Below, in pieces: positions 37,511-46,493 of a DNA stretch of 64,000 nucleotides. The notes beneath the pieces are model-generated. The model searched no databases and had not been told where the DNA came from. It saw nothing but the letters and a program-made list of their open reading frames with translations. The DNA is from Phycisphaerales bacterium. GTDB taxonomy: Bacteria > Planctomycetota > Phycisphaerae > UBA1845 > UTPLA1. Position 1 is the stretch's first letter. Each line of letters begins with the position of its first letter. A program made the position numbers and the translations under genes. The stretch covers positions 620,001-684,000 of the forward strand of contig JACKHI010000001.1 in NCBI GenBank assembly GCA_020639075.1, given 5' to 3'.

Positions 37511-37906
37511 TCACTGCACCTCACGTCGAATTCTGTCGAGAATCCTCAGGTTCATGTAATTCGCAACGACAGAAACGAAGAAAAACGAAAGCGTGATGGC
37601 GGGACCGACGTTTTCGCCAACGGTCAGTCGAAGAATGCCATAAATCAACGAGGGGACGAGCACCAAGGCCGATGTACAAACTGTAAGCGACCGCCGCAGT
37701 TGCCGCCGCCTTTCGTCATCCACCCAGATCATCGAGCCTATCACAAAGGCGATGAGTAGATTCGCGATCTGGAAGCGCAACGCATCAGCAGCGCCAATCG
37801 GTATACCAGCCGTGCTGGGTCTCCAAAAGAACAGAGGCAACCAGATCACGACGCTGAGTACCTGACACATGAGCACCAATACTGCGGGCGCCGGGTTCGA
37901 TCTCAT
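37511..37906 (-). CDS. Small polytopic membrane protein, unknown
   Basis: The product has 131 residues with four hydrophobic segments (about 9-28, 41-60, 76-95 and 98-116) and a basic C-terminus (RIRREVQ). No family is recognised. The ribosome site is weak. It follows the 270-residue membrane protein gene by about 80 bases on the same strand, so the two are probably co-transcribed. Confidence 0.6.
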   Translation of the reverse strand: MRSNPAPAVLVLMCQVLSVVIWLPLFFWRPSTAGIPIGAADALRFQIANLLIAFVIGSMIWVDDERRRQLRRSLTVCTSALVLVPSLIYGILRLTVGENVGPAITLSFFFVSVVANYMNLRILDRIRREVQ

Positions 37907-37985
37907 CGCGGTTTCTCACGAGGCAGCCGTGGGGGTCGCAACCTCTAATTCGCACGGTGCCACAGGTGCCTCCTCCAGACGACGA

Positions 37986-38744
37986 TCACACGAGGCAGTC
38001 GTGCGCAGCAATTGGCGGATCCTGGTCCCATCGACACGCATCAACGATCGCCCGAGAAATCTGATCCTGTTCCATAAGGCCGCCAAGCCCGATCGGCTGC
38101 ATTTCCATCGACAGGTTGTCGCTATCGCCCACCCAAACAATGCCATTGCGTTGATCCACTGCGACACGCTTGCCCACCAAGTCGTACACTGCGATCATTT
38201 TGCCGAACTTTCGCGGCCAGGAGAAACGCAGAATCTCTAATCTGCCGGGAACGACGCGGTAGTAGATCGGATAGAGCAGTCGGTATCCTCTCGCCCAGAA
38301 GAAGTAGAGCAGTAGCCACGCAACTGATTGAATCATTCCCTCTTTTGCCAGGAGAACCGCAACCGCCGACGCGGCGAGATTCATATGCACTCCGTGTTGC
38401 GTAAGGAACTTCGACACGTCGGGCCCCCAAATCGTTGTCCGCAGCGGCTCGACGATAGGCTCAAAGAACACTGGACCGGCCGCCACTTCTTCTCCCATCC
38501 CTTCAAGGGACCGCGCCCACCCGTCGCGGCGCTCCAACCCGGTAGGAATTTCGACAAGCGTCCTGCGGTCCATCTCCAGGAGGACGACGGCAAAGAGGGC
38601 AAAGGCGAGACATGAACACCCATACACGGAGCCCGTCGCAAGGTAATCACCAACAGCGATCCCGAGTCCGCAGGCGACGATCATGAAATAGTTTGCGCCC
38701 GGGTGCACTCGTCGCTTCTTCGCCATCCATCCCATCGATCTCAT
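37986..38744 (-). CDS. Membrane protein with cytoplasmic PH-like tail, unknown
   Basis: Several starts are possible; the ATG at 38744 (252 residues) or 38726 (246 residues) fit better than 38798, which adds a non-hydrophobic stretch without a clear ribosome site. Two hydrophobic segments (FMIVACGLGIAVGDYLATG, YGCSCLAFALFAVVLLEM) are followed by a linker, a third (MNLAASAVAVLLA) and a fourth hydrophobic region (VAWLLLYFFWARGYRLL). The final 90 residues (RVVPGRLEILRFSWPRKFGKMIAVYDL) look like the beta-rich PH-type domains often attached to small bacterial membrane proteins. No family is named. It heads a two-gene unit with the 131-residue membrane protein. Confidence 0.55.
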   Translation of the reverse strand: MRSMGWMAKKRRVHPGANYFMIVACGLGIAVGDYLATGSVYGCSCLAFALFAVVLLEMDRRTLVEIPTGLERRDGWARSLEGMGEEVAAGPVFFEPIVEPLRTTIWGPDVSKFLTQHGVHMNLAASAVAVLLAKEGMIQSVAWLLLYFFWARGYRLLYPIYYRVVPGRLEILRFSWPRKFGKMIAVYDLVGKRVAVDQRNGIVWVGDSDNLSMEMQPIGLGGLMEQDQISRAIVDACRWDQDPPIAAHDCLV

Positions 38745-39112
38745 TGCCGGCCATTGTATGCCCGGGCGCCACGTTAACAGTGCCACGCGGCCGCTCAATC
38801 GGTGCGACAGTGAATGGATTCTTGGAAGATACCGCCATCAGCCCAAACACCGCTTGACAACGGCTTGCTCATAGATGGCACTCTCGTTTGCTGCATTAAC
38901 ACTGCCGCCAGGCTGGTTGGGACGCCATAACAAGTTCTCCTTTTGGACTTAGGTCGCAAACCCGAACGGCCCTGGGGCGGATTTCGCCCTGATGAAGAAA
39001 AACCCAGCCCGACAGCGGGGAAGACTATCGATCTCCATTGAACCGCTCAAGTAAAATCCGATAGAATGAGAGGGGAAAAATCGCAGCACGACATACCTGT
39101 GTCGGTGATCCT
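38745..39112. other. Divergent intergenic region with a candidate promoter
   Basis: About 370 bases without a gene. The right half is listed separately as a promoter. The left half shows nothing distinct apart from a small GGGCG/CGCCC hairpin near 38976-38990. Confidence 0.45.
39038..39067 (+). promoter_or_regulatory. Candidate promoter of serine protease gene
   Basis: TTGAAC at 39038-39043 and TAGAAT at 39062-39067 are separated by 18 bases and match the sigma-70 consensus at five of six positions each. Transcription would begin near 39074, leaving a 39-base leader. Confidence 0.55.
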
Positions 39113-41290
39113 ATGAAGAACTTTCGACAACTCAGCGTTTGGTTTGGAGCATGCGTGTTCTGCCTGTCGGCTCTCTCAGCGTTCGGTCAGACGGCGCCGC
39201 TTTCCAGCGTCGACGTCGCCACGCCGTTTGATTCCGGCTGGGTGGAGAATGCGGGCGACACGACGGCGGTTATCTGGTCGCAGCGCATCGAAGCGACCGG
39301 CGCGTCGTGGATTCGATTGCGATTCTCCGACGTGCGACTTGGGCGCGTGATCGGCGGCGAATCACTCGCGTGGATTCGACTGACATCGGTTCTCGACGGA
39401 CATGTGCAAACGATGCACGCGCGCCATGTCGGCGAGTGGCGATCGACGTCAGCCTATTTCAACGGCGACGCAGTGGATCTGGAGATCGTCGCTGGTCCGC
39501 ACAGCGGGCCCTGTCGAGTCGCCGTGGAGACGACGATTGCGGGGACGATCACCGGGACGACGCGAAACATCTGCTCAGGCACTGACGATCGCGTACCGTC
39601 GACTGACGTTCGTGCGGCAAGGATCATTCCGATCGGATGCACGGGCTGGTTGATTGACGATGCGAACTATTGTCTGTTGACGGCAGGCCATTGCGTGGTG
39701 TCGAACAACGCCGACGTCGTTGAATTCAACGTGCCGCCGTCCACTGGCACGGGGAACATCGTGCATCCGCCGCCATCGGACCAATACGCGATTGATCCGG
39801 CATCACTGCAATTCACGCCAGGGATCATTGATGTCGGCGAGGACTGGGCGTATTTCGGCGTCTTCGAGAACTCGACGACGCTTCTGACGCCCTACGAAGC
39901 ACAAGGCGATCGGTACTCGCTTCCGGACTCAGTGCCGGAGCCCACGGGCCAGATTCTGCGCAAGACGGGATTCGGAAGCACCGACAGCACCGTTCCGCCG
40001 TCGTACAACCTCGCGCAGAAAACGCTGGAGGGACCGTTTACTGATCGGCTCGGTACGTGGCTCCATTATCCGATCGACAGTTCGGGCGGCGACTCCGGAT
40101 CGCCGGTGTTTATGGACGGCACGGACATCGCGTATGCGATTCATACAAACGGCGGCTGCTCACAGATCGGCTTCAACTCCGGAACGTCTATAGAGAACGC
40201 CGATCTGCAAACAGCACTGGCGAACCCGATCGGCGTCTGCACGCCCAGGTATTTCGACTACGAATACCCGAACGGCAGGCCTTCACTCGTCAACAGCGCG
40301 GGCGGCACAACAACGCGCGTCGCGATTGCGGGAAGAAACCTATACGAAGTCTCCCCCAACAGCGGCATCCTGCACTACGATTTCGGCGAGGGATGGCTGA
40401 CATCTCCGATTTCGTTCATCGCAACGGGCGAATGGGAAATCACATTCCCCCCGATGCCATGCGCAAAAACCGTCAACTATTACGTGACTTTCGAAACGAC
40501 GAGTGGCGCCACATCGAATGACCCGCTGAACGCCCCCGACGCCACATACTCGGCGCTTACGGGCAGTTCGATGTCGATCATCGCCGCCTACGACTTCGAG
40601 ACGGCGACGGGGTGGTTTGTCAGCAATCAGGATGTACAAGGCGGCGCATGGGCTCGCGGATTTCCCAGCGGTACGGGCCTCTTCGGCGAGCCGCCATCCG
40701 ACTTTGACGGGTCGGGTCAATGTTATCTGACGGGCATCACGTCACAAAGCGACGACGTCGACGGAGGACCGACGCGACTCTGGTCTCCGGCAATCGACAT
40801 GTCCGCTGCGGTCCATCCCGTCGTACAGTACGCGCGATGGTTCACGAACAGCAATCTCGATGAAGACCGCCTGCTGGTTGAACTCGCGAACAACAGCGTC
40901 GTGACGTTCGTCCAGGCGGAGTCGGTCGCGGACAGCGACGGCTGGACTCAACACAATGTGCATCTGAACGACCTATTCGCAGCGCCGGGGATGATCCGAC
41001 TTCGATTCAGCGTCGCCGACAATCCGAATGATTCGCGAACGGAAGCGGCGGTGGACGCGGTTCTATTCCTCGATATCGCGTGTGACTCAAACTGCATGAA
41101 AGGCGACGTGAATCTGGACGGCCTCCTCGACAGCCGGGATGTCGCCCCCTTTGCGGAAGCCCTCTTGAACCCGCTGGCGACAGGATCGGACGCATTCTGC
41201 GCTGCGGATGTCAACGGCGACGACGCCGTCTCGGCGGCCGGCGACATCTCTCCGTTTGTCACCTGCCTGCTCGACGGCACATGCCCCTGA
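39113..41290 (+). CDS. Secreted trypsin-like serine protease with dockerin C-terminus
   Basis: The product has 725 residues and a signal peptide of about 26 (ending AFGQ). The chymotrypsin-type catalytic triad is intact: H193 in TAGHC, D244 in GEDWAYFG and S328 in GDSGSPVF. The downstream layout matches its paralogue at 34998: a beta domain (EYPNGRPSLVNSAGGTTTRVAIAG), a second sandwich (SIIAAYDFETATGWFV, WARGFPSG), then two dockerin-like loops (GDVNLDGLLDSRDVAPFAEALL, ADVNGDDAVSAAGDISPFV) and a final CP. It probably acts as an extracellular protease anchored through the C-terminal module. It has its own promoter candidate. The closest sequence relation in the window is to the His-less paralogue. 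Confidence 0.85.
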   Translation: MKNFRQLSVWFGACVFCLSALSAFGQTAPLSSVDVATPFDSGWVENAGDTTAVIWSQRIEATGASWIRLRFSDVRLGRVIGGESLAWIRLTSVLDGHVQTMHARHVGEWRSTSAYFNGDAVDLEIVAGPHSGPCRVAVETTIAGTITGTTRNICSGTDDRVPSTDVRAARIIPIGCTGWLIDDANYCLLTAGHCVVSNNADVVEFNVPPSTGTGNIVHPPPSDQYAIDPASLQFTPGIIDVGEDWAYFGVFENSTTLLTPYEAQGDRYSLPDSVPEPTGQILRKTGFGSTDSTVPPSYNLAQKTLEGPFTDRLGTWLHYPIDSSGGDSGSPVFMDGTDIAYAIHTNGGCSQIGFNSGTSIENADLQTALANPIGVCTPRYFDYEYPNGRPSLVNSAGGTTTRVAIAGRNLYEVSPNSGILHYDFGEGWLTSPISFIATGEWEITFPPMPCAKTVNYYVTFETTSGATSNDPLNAPDATYSALTGSSMSIIAAYDFETATGWFVSNQDVQGGAWARGFPSGTGLFGEPPSDFDGSGQCYLTGITSQSDDVDGGPTRLWSPAIDMSAAVHPVVQYARWFTNSNLDEDRLLVELANNSVVTFVQAESVADSDGWTQHNVHLNDLFAAPGMIRLRFSVADNPNDSRTEAAVDAVLFLDIACDSNCMKGDVNLDGLLDSRDVAPFAEALLNPLATGSDAFCAADVNGDDAVSAAGDISPFVTCLLDGTCP

Positions 41291-41352
41291 CGCCGGGCTC
41301 CGCCATGCTCGACAATTCGACTGCCGTTTTGGACGACTGATTCGACGCCTGG

Positions 41353-44088
41353 TCACTTCACAGGAGCCGCGTGAGACGTCGCGCCCACGGGTTCGCCACG
41401 CACATTCAATTCGATCGGCGACGGCAAACCCAATCCGTCCAACTGTTTCAAGATAAGGTCCTTATCGCCAACCAGCACCAATAGCGCCTTGTCCAAGGGA
41501 ATCGCCGTTTTCGCCAGCGTGTTCAAATCACCTTGAGAGGCCGCCATCATCTCGGCGAGATCGTCGCCCAAAGTCGAGAAGGCGAGACCGTTCAACTCGC
41601 GATCCTCGGCCGTCTCGATCACACCGTCCAACCCCTGGAACGACTGTATCGTTGTCATGCGGTTCGTCTCGCTCGTCTTTCGCGTCTCCTCGGCGGAAAT
41701 ATCCGCCGCAGAAAACCTGGCGAACTCCTTCAGGAACTCGCGCAGGGCGGCCCCCGTCACCTCGGCCTGAACGTTCGACGCTGCGACCAGGTATCCGGTC
41801 GACTGCGACATCGCGAACCGCGAACGCGCCCCATAGGTAAAGCCGTGTTCCTCGCGCAGATTCTGGTTGAGCCGACTCGTGAAACTCCCTCCGAGAATTG
41901 TGTTCAACAGGTCGTATTCCACGCGTTTCGGATCCGTGTGCTTCGGCCCCGGCATGTAGAACTGCACAACAGTTTGCACGGCGCCGGGCTTGTCGACGAC
42001 GACGACGCGCAGCGCATTGTTTGCGGGCGCTTTCGTTTCGACTTCACGAACGCTTGCGTATCCGGCGGGCGTTTTCCAGGCGCCAAAGTGCGCTTCCATC
42101 GCCGCCTGGGCTTCGTCCTTTGTCAAATCGCCGGCTATGAAGATCATCGCGTTTGCCGGGACGAAGAAGCTGTCGTGACACGCCTTGACGGCCTCCAGCG
42201 TCAATCCTCCGACCGATTCGACGGTTCCGCGGACAGGCCGGCCATAGGGATGATCCTCGCCGAAAAACTGCCGCATGCCCACGCGCGAAGCCACTTCAGT
42301 CGGACGATCCTCGGCTTGCTTCAACGCCTGCATGTGAAGCGCCCTCACGCGGTCCCATTCCGTCGCGTCAAACCGCGGACGAAGAATCGCATCAGCATAC
42401 AGCGAGAGTGCCTTGTCAATGTGATGTTTCAACACCGAGAGATTGACAGTCGTCGACTCGCGTTCGGCGCTCACATCGAATCGGGCCCCGAGCAGGTCCA
42501 TCGCATCCGAGAACTCCAAAGCGTCCAGATCGCCTGCACCTTCATCGAGCATTTCGGCCGTCAGGTACGCAAGGCCCGGCCGGGCGCCGTCCAGGTTGGC
42601 CGCCCCGCCGCGAAGAAAGAGAGATACTTCCACAAGCGGAAGTTCGCTCCGCTGCCAGTGTCGAACTTCGATCCCATTAGACAGCGTGAAGCGTTGCGGC
42701 GCCTCGGGTGCAAACCTACGAGCGTCACCCAGGGCGGGCTCTTCATCACGCCCCTCCAGAAGCTGCTTCTGCGAATCGGGCAAGACGCGCATGATCAACC
42801 GAGCATTTGGAGTGAGCACTTTTTGCGACCAGTTCTTCACACTCGCCACGCTCGCGCCGCGATAGCGTTCGAGATCGCGCTTGAACGAATTCGGTTCACC
42901 CAGGAAGAAGTTGTAACGGTTCAGCGAATCGGCTTTGCCCAGGATGGACTGCAGGCCGTTAAGCATATTGAATTCCGTCGAGGCCTTGTGTCGCTCCAAT
43001 TCTTCGGTAGTCGGGCCGGCAGTCACGAGCTCGCCGAGAATCTCATCGGTCACCCGTTCGATGTCGTCAAGGGACTTGCCTTCCGCCGCTGTGATATCGA
43101 TGCGGAAGAGCGAACCGAGTATCGATGATTCCTGATACGCGGATACATCAGTCGCCAACTGATCCTCATAGACAAGCCGCTTGTACAGGCGGCTCGACTT
43201 GCCCGAGCTCAGGATCTCTCCGACAAGATCCATCTCGGCATCTCCCGGAGCGAAAATCGCCGGGCTGTGGTAGACCAGAGTCAGTCGTGCGAACTGCACA
43301 TTGTCAGTGTAGACGACGCGTTTGACTTCCTTCAACGATGTCGATTCTACTTCGCGATGGACAGGATCCGCCCCGCGCTGAAGCGTACCGAACAGCTTCG
43401 CCACCAACGGCTTGATTTCGGCCGGGTCGAAATCTCCTGCGACCACAAGCGCTGCATTGTTCGGAACGTAATACGCGGCAAAGAAGTCTTTCACATCCTG
43501 AAGCGTCGCCGCCTGCAGGTCCTCGTGCGTTCCGATGACCTCGATGTGGTACGGGTGCCCCGGAGGGAACATCAACTCGCTAATTTTCAGGTCCGCCCTT
43601 CCATAAGGCTGCATTTCGCTCGTCTGTCGCCGCTCGTTTCTCACCACTTCACGCTGCTTGTCGAGCTTCTCCTGAGTCATCGCCTCGCCCAGGTCCTCAA
43701 GCCTGTCCGCATCCAGCCAGAGAAGCCTAGGCAACAAGTTGCTCGGCCCGAATGAGAAATAGTTGGTGCGATCCGACGACGTGGACGCGTTGTTCCATCC
43801 GCCTCCCGACTCCATGATCGTGTCGAAGTCCCCGTTGGGAACCCGATGGGTCCCCATGAACATCAGATGTTCGAACAAGTGGGCAAACCCGGATCGCCCC
43901 GGCGCCTCATCCTTCGAGCCGACATAGTACCAGAGGTTGATGCACGCCACGGGCAGGCTGTGATCCTCGTGCAGGATCACGGTCATCCCGTTTTCCAGCC
44001 GGTATTTCTCGTACTTCACGTCCTGTGCATTGGCAACACTGCTGATGCCCATTACCCCTATCAACAGCCCAATCGCTTGAAACTTCAT
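41353..44088 (-). CDS. Secreted M16 zinc peptidase, two-domain
   Basis: The ATG at 44088 begins a signal peptide (MKFQAIGLLIGVMGISSVANAQ) and follows GAGGGG; the frame upstream to 44619 is not coding. The 911-residue product has two M16 halves. The first has the inverted zinc motif HLFEH (residues 70-74) and the distal ligand at NERR (E152). The second half (from about 460, LSNGIEVRHWQRSELPLVEV) keeps the fold but lacks HxxEH, as expected for a partner half. The family degrades peptides in the periplasm or exports them. It follows the carbohydrate operon on the same strand but with about 290 bases between, and likely has its own promoter. Confidence 0.92.
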   Translation of the reverse strand: MKFQAIGLLIGVMGISSVANAQDVKYEKYRLENGMTVILHEDHSLPVACINLWYYVGSKDEAPGRSGFAHLFEHLMFMGTHRVPNGDFDTIMESGGGWNNASTSSDRTNYFSFGPSNLLPRLLWLDADRLEDLGEAMTQEKLDKQREVVRNERRQTSEMQPYGRADLKISELMFPPGHPYHIEVIGTHEDLQAATLQDVKDFFAAYYVPNNAALVVAGDFDPAEIKPLVAKLFGTLQRGADPVHREVESTSLKEVKRVVYTDNVQFARLTLVYHSPAIFAPGDAEMDLVGEILSSGKSSRLYKRLVYEDQLATDVSAYQESSILGSLFRIDITAAEGKSLDDIERVTDEILGELVTAGPTTEELERHKASTEFNMLNGLQSILGKADSLNRYNFFLGEPNSFKRDLERYRGASVASVKNWSQKVLTPNARLIMRVLPDSQKQLLEGRDEEPALGDARRFAPEAPQRFTLSNGIEVRHWQRSELPLVEVSLFLRGGAANLDGARPGLAYLTAEMLDEGAGDLDALEFSDAMDLLGARFDVSAERESTTVNLSVLKHHIDKALSLYADAILRPRFDATEWDRVRALHMQALKQAEDRPTEVASRVGMRQFFGEDHPYGRPVRGTVESVGGLTLEAVKACHDSFFVPANAMIFIAGDLTKDEAQAAMEAHFGAWKTPAGYASVREVETKAPANNALRVVVVDKPGAVQTVVQFYMPGPKHTDPKRVEYDLLNTILGGSFTSRLNQNLREEHGFTYGARSRFAMSQSTGYLVAASNVQAEVTGAALREFLKEFARFSAADISAEETRKTSETNRMTTIQSFQGLDGVIETAEDRELNGLAFSTLGDDLAEMMAASQGDLNTLAKTAIPLDKALLVLVGDKDLILKQLDGLGLPSPIELNVRGEPVGATSHAAPVK

Positions 44089-44381
44089 CAGATTGCCCCT
44101 CGGTTCTGTTCTACTCGTACTCGAAAATGGCGGCGCCGAAGCGGTCGTTCCCGGCCCCGAGCAACGTCGCTCAGGGACGGCGAATCCAGGCGCCCCAGGA
44201 TCCTCTGCGACGCTATTATTCTCCGAACGTGGATTCCCGGCCAGCGCAACGCAACCCTGGAGCAACCGCGACGAATTCCGATCGGCGCCCCGGGGCCGTG
44301 ATCGTTGGATTATTAAGAGACTTGCAGGGGGACGAACGGGCCTGGAACCTCGCAACGCGGCCCCAGCGCTCGATGTTGTCG

Positions 44382-45557
44382 TTAACGAAGGCCGACGTCC
44401 TTCAACAGCGGCTCGACATCCACCGGTCTCCCGATCTCGGCGCTGCGCCGAACGGCCTCCATGACGCAGTATGTCTCGACGCCCTCTTCCAGGCCCGGCG
44501 AATAGTCGCTTCCGTTTATCAAAGCGAGTCCGAAGTACTCCGCGTAGTTCGCAAACTCCCCATAGTGCATTCCATGAACTTCGCTGTTGAAGTAGTAGTG
44601 TCGCCCCGCATATAGGCAATCCTCAACGACCTCTTCCATTTCCCCCGCGTCGAACTGTCCGTCGGTCGATCTCGTGCCAACGCCAGTGTGGATGTACTGC
44701 ATGTCATGGTACCGGGCGAGCGAGGAACCTCCGACGCCGTACAGCATGCACTCAATGCAATTCCGAGCCCTGGGCAATTCATGGCAACCATAATGCCCCA
44801 TGGCGCGTCCGATCCGACCGTCTTCTGCGATGAAGTTCACGAGACAGACATCATTCCCCTTGACGTTGAACGCCCGCCCCATCGCGGATTTGAATCCGAC
44901 GGCGTGGACCTGCCGGATGCTCCCAAGGTACCAGCGCACCAGATCGATCGGATGACTCATTCCCAGGAAAACCCAGTCCGTTTCGTTCGCCGCCCAGGGC
45001 GACTTTCGGTAGTACCAGTCCATCCGATGAATGTAGTGTGCGTCGACCAGTTCAACGCCCGCGAGCCCACCGAAGTCACCTCGCTCAAGCGCCGACCGTT
45101 GACGACGAAATGGTTCGAAGAATCGCGTACTCTGTCCGACGAAGAGCTTCTTGCCGGATTTGCGACCGGCCTCGAGGATCCTGGCGGCATGCTCCATCCG
45201 GTTCACGAGCGGCTTGGTGCAGATAACGTGCTTGCCGGCTTCAAAGGCTCGTGTGATGTGATCTGCATGGTGCGCGTCAGGTGTGTAGATAGCAACTATG
45301 TCGACGTCGTCGCGGCCGAGCATCGCATCGTAGTCCGTCGAGTAGAACAGATCGGGATACTCCGTCCTGGATGCTGCGATCTTCTCATTGCTAAGATCGC
45401 AGCCGGCGACAGAGCGAACCATCGTGCATCGCGTGTTGATTCCAAAAAGGAGCGTCCGACCCTCGTGGAGGCCCAGCACGCCGACGCCAAGCGCCTTCGG
45501 GTGCTTGATCGCCGGCGACACGGGCTGCGTGCCAGGCACATGCGTAATGAATGACAT
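44382..45557 (-). CDS. Gfo/Idh/MocA-family NAD(P)-dependent oxidoreductase
   Basis: The product has 391 residues and GGGAG precedes the ATG. The N-terminal Rossmann part (GVGVLGLHEGRTLL, DYDAMLGRDDVDIVAIYTPD) and the catalytic CTKPLVNRM (in place of EKP) are typical. The C-terminal alpha/beta domain carries HYIHRMDWYYRK and GMSHPIDLVRWYLG with the conserved His. Family members oxidise or epimerise sugars and their derivatives. It is the last gene of the carbohydrate operon, after ribokinase (stop and start only 12 bases apart), and may process an unusual sugar released by the glycosidases. Confidence 0.9.
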   Translation of the reverse strand: MSFITHVPGTQPVSPAIKHPKALGVGVLGLHEGRTLLFGINTRCTMVRSVAGCDLSNEKIAASRTEYPDLFYSTDYDAMLGRDDVDIVAIYTPDAHHADHITRAFEAGKHVICTKPLVNRMEHAARILEAGRKSGKKLFVGQSTRFFEPFRRQRSALERGDFGGLAGVELVDAHYIHRMDWYYRKSPWAANETDWVFLGMSHPIDLVRWYLGSIRQVHAVGFKSAMGRAFNVKGNDVCLVNFIAEDGRIGRAMGHYGCHELPRARNCIECMLYGVGGSSLARYHDMQYIHTGVGTRSTDGQFDAGEMEEVVEDCLYAGRHYYFNSEVHGMHYGEFANYAEYFGLALINGSDYSPGLEEGVETYCVMEAVRRSAEIGRPVDVEPLLKDVGLR

Positions 45558-45569
45558 CGGTACTCCCAG

Positions 45570-46493
45570 TCATGCCAGCGTTGCCGCAAGCGATTCAATC
45601 TCATCAAACCGTGGTAGCGAAGGAATGGCGCCATGGCGCGTGACGGCGATGGCGCCGGCCGCCGACGCAAATCGCATGGCGGTCGCCAAATCGTCATGCC
45701 GCGCCAGGGATGCCGCAATCACGCCCGTGAATGCGTCGCCGGCGCCGACGGTATCGACGACGTCGACAATCGGCGTCGCCTCGGCGAATTCGACGCCGTC
45801 GTTCCGGGCGTAGGCGCCCTTTGCGCCGAGCGTAATCACAGTCGTTTCGAATCCCTGCTCCTCAAGCGCGGCAGCCATCGTGCTCGGTGATGAATCTGTC
45901 GGAAGCCCGGAAATGGCGGCGGCTTCACTCTCGTTGACGACTAGAACGTCAATCAACTTGGCGATCTCGGGCGGAATCGACGCGGCAGGCGCTGCATTCA
46001 GAACCACGCGCGTACGAGCGGCCGCCGCGATCGACGCAGCGCGCGCGACGATCGCCATCGGGACTTCAAGCTGAAACAACACAACGTCCGCATTGGAAAT
46101 CACGTCGTCTGCGATGTGCCCGGCATTCAATCGATGGTTCGCCCCCGGAGCAACAATGATCTGGTTCTCGCCGGCGGCGTCGACGACAATCTGCGCAACG
46201 CCGGTATGAGCTTCATCGTCCGTCGCGACGTGAGAAACGCCGATGCCCTCGTTGCGCAACACACCGCGCATGATGGGACCGAATTCGTCGTTACCAACAC
46301 ATCCGATCATCTCCACTTGGGCCCCGAATCGCGCCGCGGCGACGGCCTGGTTTGCGCCTTTGCCGCCCGGAATCCGCTGGAACGGTCCGCCCATCAGCGT
46401 TTCTCCCGGGGCCGGGAAACGCGGAACGCGCATCACGAGATCCATGTTGATGGAGCCAACGACGCAGACGGATGACCGACGATCGTTGCTCAC
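45570..46493 (-). CDS. rbsK: Ribokinase (PfkB family)
   Basis: The product has 307 residues, the usual ribokinase length. The start is the GTG at 46493 and overlaps the stop of the upstream GH38-like gene by four bases (GTGA), so translation is coupled. GSINMDLVMRVPRFPAPGETLMGG and PGGKGANQAVAAARFG form the substrate site, and DTVGAGDAFTG holds the anion hole and catalytic Asp. It phosphorylates D-ribose or a related pentose at O5. In this operon it could complement the FGGY kinase, or handle a second released sugar; substrate specificity cannot be read with certainty, so the symbol is a best estimate. Confidence 0.88.
   Translation of the reverse strand: MSNDRRSSVCVVGSINMDLVMRVPRFPAPGETLMGGPFQRIPGGKGANQAVAAARFGAQVEMIGCVGNDEFGPIMRGVLRNEGIGVSHVATDDEAHTGVAQIVVDAAGENQIIVAPGANHRLNAGHIADDVISNADVVLFQLEVPMAIVARAASIAAAARTRVVLNAAPAASIPPEIAKLIDVLVVNESEAAAISGLPTDSSPSTMAAALEEQGFETTVITLGAKGAYARNDGVEFAEATPIVDVVDTVGAGDAFTGVIAASLARHDDLATAMRFASAAGAIAVTRHGAIPSLPRFDEIESLAATLA

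Noticed and set aside
44089..44619. N-terminal extension of 177 residues in front of the M16 peptidase
   Set aside because: A signal peptide and ribosome site at 44088 define the start; the extension overlaps the Gfo/Idh gene on the same strand in another frame and has unlikely composition.
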